A DNA stretch of 64,000 bases from JAJFJD01 sp965228695 (GCA_965228695.1 CBDDIB010000002.1:3658001-3722000); one strand, 5' to 3'. Shown: positions 1 through 8,742, counted from the stretch's first letter. Notes: generated by a model not told the origin, from the sequence alone. Translations and numbers: made by a program.

Positions 1-888
1 CGCTGAAATTCCAGCCGTTCGAACCGCTCGACCGCGCCGCGCGTGCGGGTCGTATGCGCGGACACCTTCGGATCGATGACCCGGCCGACATACAGGAACA
101 TGTCGAGGAAGCCTTCGAGACGGATCAGCGCCCGGACGCGGTCGTCGTCGGAACCGGTGACGATCGCCACCTCGCCCTTGCGCGCCCGTTCCATTGCCGA
201 CGGCGGAATCGGGTCGATTTCGAGCATGTAGGCGAACCCGGAACGGCCGCGCACCGCGCCGTTGCCGTCGAACACCACCGCCTCCGATAACTCACGGATA
301 CGCGACTGGAAGTCGACGATGCGATTGAATAGCGCCGGATTATTCTCCAGCGCCGCCGCGTCGCGGCTGAGATCCTTCGCCATCGCCAGCACTTCGGCGC
401 GGATCGTTTGTTTGTGTTCGTGCAGATAGGCCTCAGCCACGGCGACCGATTCGTTCAAGGCCGTGCGGACCTGTCCGCTCAGCCACGACTGCAGTCCGAA
501 ATTGAAGAACAGGATCGATGCGACGGCGACGATGATCGCCGGTACGACCGAGACGAATCCGAACAGCAAAACCAAGCGGACATGCAACCGCGATCCCGCG
601 GAGCCCCGCCGCCGTTCGACCCACAACGAAACCACGCGCCACGCGATCACGACGGCCAGCAGCAACAGAACGATGAGATCGGCGTACAGCCACAGCAGCA
701 CCTGATCGGGTCCCGATCCAAACGGCGGCAGGCCGCGAATGGCGGCGTAGGTTCCCGAAATCGCGATCACGGCGGCGACCGCAAGCGAGACGGCCAGGGT
801 CCGCCCAAGATGAATGCCCTGCGCCCAAGCCATTATGCGATCCATAAGACGGGGCGTTGATGAGCCTGGCTGTTCGGTTGCGCTCATG
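1..888 (-). CDS. ntrY: Nitrogen regulation sensor histidine kinase NtrY, N-terminal part (runs off the left edge)
   Basis: The 296 codons visible encode the membrane-sensor half of NtrY, the kinase that pairs with NtrX in alphaproteobacterial nitrogen and redox control. Three hydrophobic stretches are visible: roughly residues 29-50, 65-85 (rich in Leu/Val) and 103-130 (ending ILFFNFG). A periplasmic-type domain follows, containing the motif SGQVRTALNES. HAMP, PAS and kinase domains would lie outside the window. The ATG at 888 is the first good start after the ntrC stop; I see no strong Shine-Dalgarno. It sits 107 nt downstream of ntrC in the same direction, matching the classic ntrB-ntrC-ntrY-ntrX order. 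Identification rests on context plus the sensor region. Confidence 0.85.
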
Positions 889-995
889 CGAAGGCTCGGA
901 CCGTGTCGTGAATGCAAGCGTCGGCTGCCGCGGAGTACCGCGAAAATCCCGAAACCGCCGGGCGTTCAATAAGCACCGGCTGCCTACGAGCGCGG

Positions 996-2441
996 CTATT
1001 GGGACCCGCGGATGACCTTTATGTCAAGCTCGCGAATTTTCTTGCGCAGCGTGTTGCGGTTCAATCCCAAGAGTTGGGCGGCTTTCACTTGATTCCCGCG
1101 GGTCGCGGACAGGCTGAGTTGAATGAGCGGGCGCTCCATTTCGTGCAAAACCCGGTCATAGAGACCGGATGCCGGCAATGCGCCCTCATGGGCGTCGAAA
1201 TATGACTTCAAATGCCGCTCGATGGCCTCGGACAGGCTCTCGTCCTCGATCGCGCCGTCGCGGTCCGAGGCAACCGGGATATCAGCGAGTTCCGCTTCGA
1301 CGACTTCCACGGTAATCGTTTCCTGAGAGTAAAGAGCCGCGAACCGGCGCACCACGTTCTCGAGCTCGCGGACATTGCCCGACCAACGGTGGCGTTTCAG
1401 GCGCTCCATCGCATCGCGGTCGATGGTCTTGGCCGGCAGCCCCTCGGCCGTCGCGTTACCCAGGAAATGCCGTACCAGGTCGGGAATGTCGTCGGCCCGC
1501 TCACGCAGCGGCGGCAAGCGCAGCGGCACCACGTTGAGCCGGTAATACAGATCTTCCCGGAATAGTCCTTGCGAGACCAGGGTCGTCAGGTCCCGGTGGG
1601 TGGCCGCAACGATCCGGACGTTGGCGCGAATGGGCGTGCGCCCGCCGACCGTGGTGAACTCGCCTTCCTGCAGAACCCGTAGCAACCGTGTCTGGGCCTC
1701 TAGCGGCATATCCCCGATTTCATCGAGGAAAAGGGTGCCGCCCTCGGCCTGCTCGAACCGGCCGGCATAACGCGTATTCGCGCCGGTAAAGGCGCCCTTC
1801 TCATGTCCAAACAGTTCGCTCTCGATCAGCTCACGCGGTATAGCCGCCATGTTCACCGCGATGAAGGCGCCGTTCCGCCGCTTGCCATAGTCATGCAGAG
1901 CCCGCGCGACGAGTTCCTTGCCGGTACCGGATTCGCCATTGATCAGCACCGTCAGGTCGGTGGACATAAGGCGGGCCAGGACCCGGTATATCTCCTGCAT
2001 CGCCGCGGACCGGCCAATCAGCGGTAGATGTTCCTGCATTTCTTCGGACACAGGCTCGGCGCCGGGGTCCGAGGCGGATTCGGTCAGGGCGCGGTTCACC
2101 ACATTGGTCAATTCGTTCAGATCGAACGGTTTCGGAAGGTACTCGAAGGCGCCGCGTTCGGCCGCTTGCACCGCAGTCAGCAGCGTGTTTTGCGCGCTCA
2201 TCGCGATGACGCGGATGTCAGGCCGACGCTTGCGGATCTGGGGGATAAGGTCCAACCCGTTGCCATCCGGCATGATCACGTCGGTGATCACGAGATCGCC
2301 CTCACCCTCATTGACCCACCGCCAAAGGGTGGCGGCATTGCCGGTCGACCGGACGTGATGCCCGGCGCGGCCGAGCGCCTGCGTTACAACAGTGCGAATA
2401 GCGCGATCGTCGTCCGCGACCAGAATAACCGACTCACTCAT
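996..2441 (-). CDS. ntrC: Nitrogen assimilation response regulator NtrC (sigma-54 activator)
   Basis: 481 residues, full length. The receiver domain spans about 5-118 with the acidic pocket D10-D12, phosphoacceptor D54 and conserved K104. The AAA+ domain follows with Walker A GESGTGKE at 169-176, the sigma-54 contact loop GAFTGA at 216-221 and Walker B LFLDEIGD. A Fis-type helix-turn-helix (AAQLLGLNRNTLRKKI) ends the protein. Phosphorylated by NtrB, it activates sigma-54 promoters under nitrogen limitation. Its start overlaps the end of ntrB by 8 nt, so the two are translationally coupled. Confidence 0.97.
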   Translation of the reverse strand: MSESVILVADDDRAIRTVVTQALGRAGHHVRSTGNAATLWRWVNEGEGDLVITDVIMPDGNGLDLIPQIRKRRPDIRVIAMSAQNTLLTAVQAAERGAFEYLPKPFDLNELTNVVNRALTESASDPGAEPVSEEMQEHLPLIGRSAAMQEIYRVLARLMSTDLTVLINGESGTGKELVARALHDYGKRRNGAFIAVNMAAIPRELIESELFGHEKGAFTGANTRYAGRFEQAEGGTLFLDEIGDMPLEAQTRLLRVLQEGEFTTVGGRTPIRANVRIVAATHRDLTTLVSQGLFREDLYYRLNVVPLRLPPLRERADDIPDLVRHFLGNATAEGLPAKTIDRDAMERLKRHRWSGNVRELENVVRRFAALYSQETITVEVVEAELADIPVASDRDGAIEDESLSEAIERHLKSYFDAHEGALPASGLYDRVLHEMERPLIQLSLSATRGNQVKAAQLLGLNRNTLRKKIRELDIKVIRGSQ

Positions 2442-3555
2442 CGCGGTACTCCCAAGATTTCATGACCGGCAGCATCACGTTGAATAGGGTCCGGCGCGTC
2501 CGGCTTTCAACGTCGATCACCCCACCATGTTCGCCGACCAGCTTCGCCACGAGGGCGAGGCCCAATCCAGACCCGCCAGGCTTGGTCGAAATAAAGGGAT
2601 CGAAGATCTGTCGCCGCAAATCTTCGGGAATTCCGGGGCCGTTGTCTTGTATGCCCACGACCAACGGCAGGTCGACCCGGCTGTCACTGCCGGGCACCGC
2701 GAGGCGTATTCCCTGCTGAAAGGCGGTAGTAACGACAACCTCCCCGTTCTCTTGAGGCGTGGCTTCCACAGCATTCTTTACGAGGTTTAGGAATATTTGG
2801 ATCAGTTGGTCCCGATCGCCGAACACCGGGGGCAGCGACGGGTCATAGCGTTCCTCGATAACGACATTTCGTGCGAAGCCGGACCGGGCCAGACGAATCA
2901 CATGTTCGAGCACCTCGTGAATGTTGACGGCGCTGCGTTCGACCGGCGGCCGGTCGGAAAACACCTCGAACCGGTCGACCAGCTTGCAAATACGATCGAC
3001 CTCGTCGACGATGAGCTGCGTCAGTTCGCGGTTTTGGCCGCCAGCCTCGCCCTCGAGCAATTGCGCCGCGCCCCGCACGCCGGAGAGCGGATTCTTGATC
3101 TCATGCGCCAACACGGCGGCCATCGCCGTCACCGAGCGCGCAGCATCGCGATGGATCATCGATTGATCGATCCGCCCGGCCATAGACCGTTCGTGCAGGG
3201 TAATCAGGACGCCGCCCGCCTCCTCGCCGAACGGCGCCGCGTCGATGGCAACCGTATGGGTTCCGATCCGCGGCGTCGACAGGCGAATCCCGGTTTCGGA
3301 CATGCTGTAACCGCGCCGCCGGATTTTATGCACCAAAGCCAGCATCGGGCTGTCCTGCGGAATGATGTCCTGGAGGTTCACGCCCGCCAGCGTCGCGGCG
3401 CTACCCTGGAAAAACCCCTCGGCCGCCGGATTGACGAAGGTAATGTTATCCGCGCCGTCGACCGCGAAGACCGGCACCGGCAACGCCATAACGACCGAGC
3501 CGGTGTCCGGCGCATCCGACCGGCGTTTCGGGATAGGTGTGATGCTCGAATTCAT
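2434..3555 (-). CDS. ntrB: Nitrogen regulation histidine kinase/phosphatase NtrB
   Basis: 373 residues, cytoplasmic with no membrane segments. An N-terminal PAS-like domain (about 25-125) is followed by the H-box around H151 (LAHEIKNPLSG), the N-box NLVKNAVEA, the G1 box DNGPGIP and the G2 box GGSGLGLAL. NtrB phosphorylates or dephosphorylates NtrC in response to PII signalling. It starts 2 nt after the dusB stop and overlaps ntrC by 8 nt, so dusB-ntrB-ntrC form one transcription unit. Confidence 0.97.
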   Translation of the reverse strand: MNSSITPIPKRRSDAPDTGSVVMALPVPVFAVDGADNITFVNPAAEGFFQGSAATLAGVNLQDIIPQDSPMLALVHKIRRRGYSMSETGIRLSTPRIGTHTVAIDAAPFGEEAGGVLITLHERSMAGRIDQSMIHRDAARSVTAMAAVLAHEIKNPLSGVRGAAQLLEGEAGGQNRELTQLIVDEVDRICKLVDRFEVFSDRPPVERSAVNIHEVLEHVIRLARSGFARNVVIEERYDPSLPPVFGDRDQLIQIFLNLVKNAVEATPQENGEVVVTTAFQQGIRLAVPGSDSRVDLPLVVGIQDNGPGIPEDLRRQIFDPFISTKPGGSGLGLALVAKLVGEHGGVIDVESRTRRTLFNVMLPVMKSWEYRDE

Positions 3556-3557
3556 GA

Positions 3558-4547
3558 TCAGGCCGCCATCCGTTCGGCCGCCGCGGTGTAAAAGGCGCTG
3601 ATCGACGCTTGGACCCCGGCAGGATCGTCGATCCGGTTGACTGATGCCCGGAATTCAGCGGATCCGGACAGGCCCTTGGAATACCAACAGATATGTTTCC
3701 GCGCGATCCGGCTGCCTTGATGTTTGCCATAGTGCCGAAGCATGTCTTCATAATGCGCCAACACGATCTCGCGCTGCTCGGCAACGCCGGGATCGGCGGG
3801 CATCGGCCGGCCGCCGAGCACCGCATCGACCTGGCCAATCAACCACGGCTTCCCCTGTGCGCCGCGGCCGATCATGACCCCGTCGGCCCCGGATGCCTGA
3901 AGGCACGCGGCAGCGGACGACACGTCGGTGATGTCGCCATTGGCCACCACGGGAATGGATACGGCGTTTTTGACCGACCGGATAAACGTCCAGTCCGCCG
4001 CTCCCTTATAGAACTGACATCGCGTGCGGCCATGCACCGTGATCATCTGAATACCGCAGTCTTCTGCGATTCTGGCCATCCGCGGGGCGTTCCGGCTTGA
4101 ATCGTCCCATCCGGTGCGCATTTTCATGGTCACGGGAACGTCGACGGCGGCCACCGTCGCCTCCATGATCCGTCCGGCCAGGGCCTCGTCCCGCATGATT
4201 CCCGAGCCGCACAGCTTGTTGACGACGCGCTTCGCGGGACAGCCGAAGTTGATGTCGATGACCGCCGCCCCGCGGTCCACATTGAGCCGCGCGGCCTCGG
4301 CCATGGTATCGGGATCAGCCCCGGCAAGCTGCACCGCCATCGGGAACTCGTCGGCGCAATTCGTTGACATCTTGCGCATTTCGTCACGCACTTCGCGGAT
4401 CATCGCATCGCTGGCGATCATCTCGGAGACCACCATCCGCGCACCCAAACGGCGCGCGAGCCGCCGGAACGGTGCGTCGGTAACGCCGGACATGGGGGCC
4501 AAGATCACCCGGGTGCGGGTTTCAAGCGGTCCGATATTTATGCTCAA
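3558..4547 (-). CDS. dusB: tRNA-dihydrouridine synthase DusB (NifR3)
   Basis: 329 residues. This flavoenzyme reduces uridine to dihydrouridine in tRNA. FMN-barrel motifs are visible: RVILAPMSGVTDAPFRR at the start, the catalytic-cysteine motif INFGCPAKRVVNKL, MKMRTGWDDSS, ITVHGRT and PVVANGDI. The nifR3-ntrBC linkage is classical in alphaproteobacteria. The start is a TTG (4545-4547); no ATG or GTG in frame would keep the conserved N-terminus. A four-residue ORF (4544-4558, minus strand, M-I-K-Y-stop) overlaps this TTG, and a good promoter lies at 4585-4612. Confidence 0.95.
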   Translation of the reverse strand: MSINIGPLETRTRVILAPMSGVTDAPFRRLARRLGARMVVSEMIASDAMIREVRDEMRKMSTNCADEFPMAVQLAGADPDTMAEAARLNVDRGAAVIDINFGCPAKRVVNKLCGSGIMRDEALAGRIMEATVAAVDVPVTMKMRTGWDDSSRNAPRMARIAEDCGIQMITVHGRTRCQFYKGAADWTFIRSVKNAVSIPVVANGDITDVSSAAACLQASGADGVMIGRGAQGKPWLIGQVDAVLGGRPMPADPGVAEQREIVLAHYEDMLRHYGKHQGSRIARKHICWYSKGLSGSAEFRASVNRIDDPAGVQASISAFYTAAAERMAA

Positions 4548-4558
4548 TATTTAATCAT
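4544..4558 (-). other. Possible mini-ORF (4 codons plus stop) overlapping the dusB TTG start
   Basis: On the minus strand ATG-ATT-AAA-TAT-TGA precedes dusB, and its TGA shares bases with the dusB TTG (TTGA). Such stop/start overlaps can couple translation. No clear Shine-Dalgarno precedes the mini-ORF, so this may be chance in an AT-rich leader. Confidence 0.25.
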
Positions 4559-4584
4559 TTCTGAATTATGATCAATCTGTGAGC

Positions 4585-4612
4585 ATAATAGCGATTTCCT
4601 TCGCGTCTGCAA
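4585..4612 (-). promoter_or_regulatory. Probable sigma-70 promoter for dusB-ntrBC
   Basis: On the minus strand there is a -35 TTGCAG (4607-4612), a 16-nt spacer and a -10 TATTAT (4585-4590). Transcription would begin about 30 nt upstream of the dusB start. The sequence is seen directly; its use is inferred. Confidence 0.55.
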
Positions 4613-4642
4613 TATTTTTTGGCGCTTTCGGAAGGAAGACTG

Positions 4643-5440
4643 TCAAGCGATCAGGACATCGGTCACAAATTTGACACCAGGATACCCCAGGGTGATCAGC
4701 AAATACCCGACCAGCACGAATCGCGCCGCCTGACGTCCGCGGACGCCGACCTTGTAATGTGCGATCAACAGCCCTCCGATCACAGCGAAGGCCAAGAAAC
4801 TGAATAGTGTTTTGTGATCGAAGGTTAGGAAAACGCCATCGAGCGAATACTGCAGCACGATGCCGCTGACGATGCCGAGCCCCAACACCGCTTCGGCCGC
4901 CAGCAGCAGAGTCAACTCGAGCCGCTCGGAATCCGCCGCGGATGGCAATCGATCCAAGATTGGAAACCGTTTTTTGCGGCGCAGCGCCGCCTCATGCACC
5001 ACGACCGCCGCCCCGGCGATCGCCGCCAATGTCAACAGGACATAGGTGAAAACCGACGTCGTGATGTGCATGACAATCCACGCCGGCGGTTGCCCCTGCA
5101 AGGTCTCTGCCGTTGCGCTGCCCCAAACCGCGGCGCTCAACGACAGGATCAGCAAATAAGGCATCAACAGGCAGGACAGCCGGTGGGCGTTCCGGGTCAG
5201 CGCCGACAGCATGAGAAAGACAAGCAAAGATCCGGCAATCGTCACCCAAAGGGCCGCGGCGAACCCGGTCTGCCAGCCGGCCTGAACGAAACGGGCAAAG
5301 ATTGCCAGCGGCCCCGCCGCCGCCAACAGGAATAAACCCCAAAAAATAGCATTCTTTTCCGGCCTCCCCCACACGACCCACAACGTCGCCGGCGCCAAGG
5401 CCAGCGCGGCCATTAAATTGTGAATCAGGGGATCATCCAT
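4643..5440 (-). CDS. CcsA/HemX-like (YpjD-type) inner membrane protein
   Basis: 265 residues from the ATG at 5440; longer in-frame starts would run into the divergent ispDF gene. About eight hydrophobic helices are visible. Histidines lie in WIVMHITTSVF and FDHKTLFSF, typical of the cytochrome c assembly family that includes CcsA and HemX/YpjD. The tryptophan-rich haem-handling loop of true CcsA is not evident, so I favour the smaller YpjD/HemX branch; in alphaproteobacteria such genes often neighbour ffh, which is not here. The gene faces away from ispDF across a 114-nt gap. Role in haem handling is inferred from the family. Confidence 0.75.
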   Translation of the reverse strand: MDDPLIHNLMAALALAPATLWVVWGRPEKNAIFWGLFLLAAAGPLAIFARFVQAGWQTGFAAALWVTIAGSLLVFLMLSALTRNAHRLSCLLMPYLLILSLSAAVWGSATAETLQGQPPAWIVMHITTSVFTYVLLTLAAIAGAAVVVHEAALRRKKRFPILDRLPSAADSERLELTLLLAAEAVLGLGIVSGIVLQYSLDGVFLTFDHKTLFSFLAFAVIGGLLIAHYKVGVRGRQAARFVLVGYLLITLGYPGVKFVTDVLIA

Positions 5441-5554
5441 TGTGGACCCTACCATGCATCGCCCGGGAATCGTCGCCAACCTTGGCAACACGAACCTTTG
5501 TCGCCAATATGCCCGCGATTTCGACGCCATCAAGCTAAATTCGAGGTTTCGCGC

Positions 5555-6721
5555 ATGACAGGCACAGTCGCCCTCGTCCTCGCCGGCGGAAGAGGCACCC
5601 GTGCCGGCGGCGGCGTGCCGAAACAATACCGCGATATCGGCGGCGTGCCGATGCTGCGGCGCACGCTCGCCGCCTTCGCCGAACACCCGGACGTCGACGC
5701 CGTCCGCGCCGTGATCCATCCCGACGACACCGGCCTGTATCGGGATTCGACGCGGGGGCTGGACCTCCTGGAGCCGGTATTCGGCTCAGATTCACGTCAA
5801 GGATCATCCTATAATGGATTGTTAAGTATAGATAAATTTAATCCAAATTCGGTACTTATTCAGGATGCCGCCCGGCCCTTCACGGATCGCGCGACGGTCC
5901 GCCGGATCATCGACTCGCTGGCCGCCAGTCCCGCCGCGATCGCCGCCGTACCGGTCATCGATACCATCAAACGCGGCGACGCCCAGGAGCGCGTTTCAGG
6001 CACCGTGGAGCGCGCTGGCCTGTGGCGGGCGCAAACACCTCAAGGATTTCGCTACAAGGCCATCCTGGACGCCCACACGGCCGTCAGGGACCAGGAGCTG
6101 ACCGACGACGCGGGCGTTGCCGAGGCCGCGGGCATGCCGGTGCAGCTCGTCATGGGGCACGAGAACAACATCAAGGTCACGACGGAGGAAGACTTCATGC
6201 GGGCGGAAACCATCCTCCGGGAATCCCTTGGCGGCGGCGTGACGGCGGAAACCCGGCTCGGCACCGGTTTCGACGTCCATCGCTTCGAGCCGGGCGATCA
6301 TGTCACGATTTGCGGGATCGACATCCCCCATTCGGCGCGCCTCAAGGGGCATTCGGATGCCGACGTCGGACTGCACGCCATCACCGACGCCCTCTTCGGC
6401 GCGCTGGCGGAAGGCGATATCGGCGATCACTTCCCGCCGAGCGATCCGCAGTGGAAATCCGTGGATTCGGCTATTTTCCTCGCCAAAGCCGCCGAACGGG
6501 TGCGGGCGCGACAGGGCGTGATCACCAGCCTGGACGTCACGATCATTTGCGAATTGCCGAAAATCGGCCCGCACCGCGCCGCCATGCGCCGGCGGATCGC
6601 CGAAATCTGCGGGATTGACCCGGACCGGGTCAGCGTCAAGGCCACGACCACCGAGGGCCTGGGCTTTACCGGCCGGGCGGAAGGCATCGCGGCCCAGGCC
6701 GCGGCGGCCATCCGGCTGTAA
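5555..6721 (+). CDS. ispDF: Bifunctional MEP-pathway enzyme IspD/IspF
   Basis: 388 residues fusing two steps of isoprenoid synthesis. The N-terminal half is MEP cytidylyltransferase (IspD), with LVLAGGRGTRAGGGVPKQY at the start, LIQDAARPF and RAQTPQGF. The C-terminal half (about 232-388) is MECDP synthase (IspF), with the metal-binding GTGFDVHRF, LKGHSDADVGLHAITDALFG and KATTTEGLGF. The fusion is common in alphaproteobacteria. The ATG at 5555 has GAGGT upstream and begins right at the IspD motif. Oddity: codons 78-104 (5786-5866) are almost all A/T-ending within a GC-rich gene. pgpA begins 4 nt after the stop. Confidence 0.96.
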   Translation: MTGTVALVLAGGRGTRAGGGVPKQYRDIGGVPMLRRTLAAFAEHPDVDAVRAVIHPDDTGLYRDSTRGLDLLEPVFGSDSRQGSSYNGLLSIDKFNPNSVLIQDAARPFTDRATVRRIIDSLAASPAAIAAVPVIDTIKRGDAQERVSGTVERAGLWRAQTPQGFRYKAILDAHTAVRDQELTDDAGVAEAAGMPVQLVMGHENNIKVTTEEDFMRAETILRESLGGGVTAETRLGTGFDVHRFEPGDHVTICGIDIPHSARLKGHSDADVGLHAITDALFGALAEGDIGDHFPPSDPQWKSVDSAIFLAKAAERVRARQGVITSLDVTIICELPKIGPHRAAMRRRIAEICGIDPDRVSVKATTTEGLGFTGRAEGIAAQAAAAIRL

Positions 6722-6725
6722 TTCC

Positions 6726-7202
6726 ATGGCAAATTCGAGCCTCTCGCCTTTCCATCCCGCCTCTCTGTCGGCGACCGCCTGCGGAATCGGATACCTGCCC
6801 ATCGCGCCCGGCACCTGGGCCAGCGCCGCGGCCCTGGTCCCGGCCTGGTTCATCGCCGATCGGTTCGGCCCGCTCGCGTTGATTCCCGCGGCTCTCCTGG
6901 CGCTGGCGTTGGGACTCTGGGCCACAGCGCACATTCAGAACGCGACCGGCGAGAAGGATCCTGGCCGGATCGTGATCGACGAGGTCGCGGGCCAATGGAT
7001 CGCGCTCATCCCGGTCTGGCCACTCGACCCGTGGCTCTACGCCGCGGGCTTTCTCGCCTTCCGCCTTTTCGACATCGTGAAGCCGTGGCCGGCAAGCTGG
7101 TGCGACCAAAAACTGCCCGGCGCGCCCGGTGTCATGCTCGACGATATCGTCGCCGGCATCTACGCTGCAATCGTCGTGTTCGGGCTTACGTTCGTCATAT
7201 GA
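6726..7202 (+). CDS. pgpA: Phosphatidylglycerophosphatase A
   Basis: 158 residues of the PgpA family, which dephosphorylates phosphatidylglycerophosphate to phosphatidylglycerol in the inner membrane. Family motifs visible are GIGYLPIAPGTWAS near the N-terminus, IVIDEVAGQWIAL, FRLFDIVKPWPASWCD and PGVMLDDIVAGIYA. Several hydrophobic segments agree with a membrane enzyme. The ATG at 6726 follows the ispDF stop by 4 nt, so it is probably co-transcribed with it. cinA starts 11 nt after the stop. Confidence 0.93.
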   Translation: MANSSLSPFHPASLSATACGIGYLPIAPGTWASAAALVPAWFIADRFGPLALIPAALLALALGLWATAHIQNATGEKDPGRIVIDEVAGQWIALIPVWPLDPWLYAAGFLAFRLFDIVKPWPASWCDQKLPGAPGVMLDDIVAGIYAAIVVFGLTFVI

Positions 7203-7213
7203 TGGAATAATTA

Positions 7214-7711
7214 ATGTTGTATTCCAAAGTAATGCGAGACAATGCTGAGAGATTACTAAAGATTTGCGCAGGCAAAGGCCTGAAGATCGCAACGGTGGAA
7301 TCCTGCACCGGCGGCCTGCTTGCCGGCCTCCTGACCGCGGTTCCCGGCTCGTCGGCCGTCGTCGAACGCGGATACGTCACCTATTCGAACGAGGCCAAGG
7401 CCGAGGAGGTCGGGGTCGACCGGGCCGTCATCGACGCGCAGGGCGCCGTCAGCCGCGAGGTGGCGCAGGCGATGGCGATGGGCGCATTGGATCATGCCCC
7501 GGTCGACCTGAGCGCAAGCATTACCGGCGTCGCCGGCCCCGGGGGTGGGACGGCCGCGAAACCGGTCGGGCTGGTTTATATCGGCGCGGCGCGGCGGGGC
7601 ATTGGCGTCGAGGTCCGGGAGCACCGCTTCGACGGGGATCGCGACGCCATCCGCGCGGACTCCGTCCGGGTCGCGTTGGAGATGCTGATCACGCTTGCCG
7701 AGCGGCATTGA
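7214..7711 (+). CDS. CinA C-terminal domain protein (nicotinamide-nucleotide amidohydrolase, PncC-type)
   Basis: 165 residues, the stand-alone C-terminal domain of CinA. The family motifs TVESCTGGLLAGLLT, GYVTYSNEAK and SITGVAGPGGGTAAKPVGLVY are complete. The domain deamidates nicotinamide mononucleotide in NAD salvage; the N-terminal CinA domain is absent, as in many proteobacteria. The start is taken at 7214, but an ATG at 7232 would also keep the conserved core. The first 20 codons are noticeably AT-rich. Its 3' end overlaps the convergent XRE regulator by 23 nt. Confidence 0.93.
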   Translation: MLYSKVMRDNAERLLKICAGKGLKIATVESCTGGLLAGLLTAVPGSSAVVERGYVTYSNEAKAEEVGVDRAVIDAQGAVSREVAQAMAMGALDHAPVDLSASITGVAGPGGGTAAKPVGLVYIGAARRGIGVEVREHRFDGDRDAIRADSVRVALEMLITLAERH

Positions 7712-8399
7712 CCAAGGCGAGCAATTCCGCCATCGGGTGCCCCTCCCGGTCGGCGAAAGGCCGTAGATGCCCCTCCCAGTCGTCGAAAACGTCGAAAAAG
7801 GCCGACGGATGGCGCAATTCCCGCCAGGGCAGCGCGCGCAGCCGGTGCACCACGTCCGGCAAATCGCCCGCGGTCGTATCGTCGAGCACTTGATCCAGAT
7901 AGTACAACGCTTCGGCGTGAAAGCTGAAGGCCCAGAGCAGGATCGCGGCGACCTCGGCGGCGCGGCCGCTGTTCGCGACGCTGAACTGCACCTGATCCAG
8001 CAGAACCGCCCGATTATGCCCTTCGACCAAGAGACAAATGCGGGCCATACCGTCCTCGGTATCGCCGTCTCGGCGGGCGAAAAACAGCACTTTTTCAACG
8101 GGCGTCAGGGAGTCCGGGCTCAGCAGTTCCAATACGCGTTGGCTGGCGAACAGTGTCTCATACGCCGACGGCCGATCGATCCGGCGGAGGGTGACGGTTT
8201 CGCGCTCGGCGTCCTCCTCGAACTCGACGCCCGCACCGGCCAGCGCCGTTTCGATCCGCTCGAGCGTGCTGCTGCGGGGGTCACCGACCCCCCGCTCGAT
8301 GTTGTTCAGTGTCGCGAGCGAGACGCCGGCGGCACGCGCGAGATCGGATTGCTTCGCCCCGATGAGCGCCCGCGCTGCCCGAATTTGCGACGGGCTCAT
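7689..8399 (-). CDS. XRE-family helix-turn-helix regulator with an uncharacterised C-terminal region
   Basis: 236 residues from the ATG at 8399, which has GGGGAGG about 10 nt upstream; a TTG 33 nt further up is possible but less likely. Residues 1-65 form a Cro/C1-type helix-turn-helix (IRAARALIGAKQSDLARAAG, LATLNNIERG). The remainder has no motif I recognise; it is acidic and rich in Trp, Phe and Leu. An inverted repeat TGAGAC-N15-GTCTCA at 8425-8451 just upstream suggests autoregulation. Targets are unknown. The gene is convergent with cinA. Confidence 0.75.
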   Translation of the reverse strand: MSPSQIRAARALIGAKQSDLARAAGVSLATLNNIERGVGDPRSSTLERIETALAGAGVEFEEDAERETVTLRRIDRPSAYETLFASQRVLELLSPDSLTPVEKVLFFARRDGDTEDGMARICLLVEGHNRAVLLDQVQFSVANSGRAAEVAAILLWAFSFHAEALYYLDQVLDDTTAGDLPDVVHRLRALPWRELRHPSAFFDVFDDWEGHLRPFADREGHPMAELLALVNAARQA

Positions 8400-8742
8400 G
8401 CGGTATTCGCCTCCCCACCGTCCATGAGACAAAATTCACAAAACGGTCTCAGGGCCGATCTAATTATATATGATACCTAATATACTAGGGATAACTGCGT
8501 CTGTCAGCGCGGTGTTCGCCTAGATATTGTAGCCGCCGCAAGCACACGCACCAGTTGTTGATGGCCCGTTGGCGCCGCCCTTTATTCGTTACGATATAGA
8601 AATGAATAGTCTGCGGATGAAGTAGCTTCTGTGCGGCGATCGGACAGCCAGTAAATCCGCGACTCGGAACGACTCGAACCAGCCGTGCATCTATGCACAG
8701 GATGTTCGGTAGGACTGAATGGCTATTTGCGAGCCGGCGCGG
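8400..8742. other. Non-coding interval between a COQ10-like gene and the XRE regulator
   Basis: 343 nt with no convincing ORF. Near the XRE gene it holds a TATAAT on the minus strand (8463-8468), an imperfect dyad at 8473-8492 and the inverted repeat at 8425-8451. Further right it holds a perfect 6-bp-arm palindrome at 8685-8698 (GTGCAT-CT-ATGCAC). No tRNA-like fold was found. The remaining sequence shows nothing I can name. Confidence 0.6.
8425..8451. promoter_or_regulatory. Candidate operator (TGAGAC-N15-GTCTCA) before the XRE gene
   Basis: Perfect 6-bp inverted repeat lying between a minus-strand TATAAT at 8463-8468 and the regulator's start at 8399. The position suits autorepression by an XRE-type dimer. 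The dyad is seen directly; its binding partner is inferred. Confidence 0.45.

Noticed and set aside
4596..4625. Sigma-54-like sequence upstream of dusB-ntrBC
   Set aside because: The required GG and GC dinucleotides at -24/-12 are not both present; a sigma-70 promoter fits better.
8400..8742. Possible tRNA gene
   Set aside because: No cloverleaf with acceptor stem and T-loop consensus could be formed.
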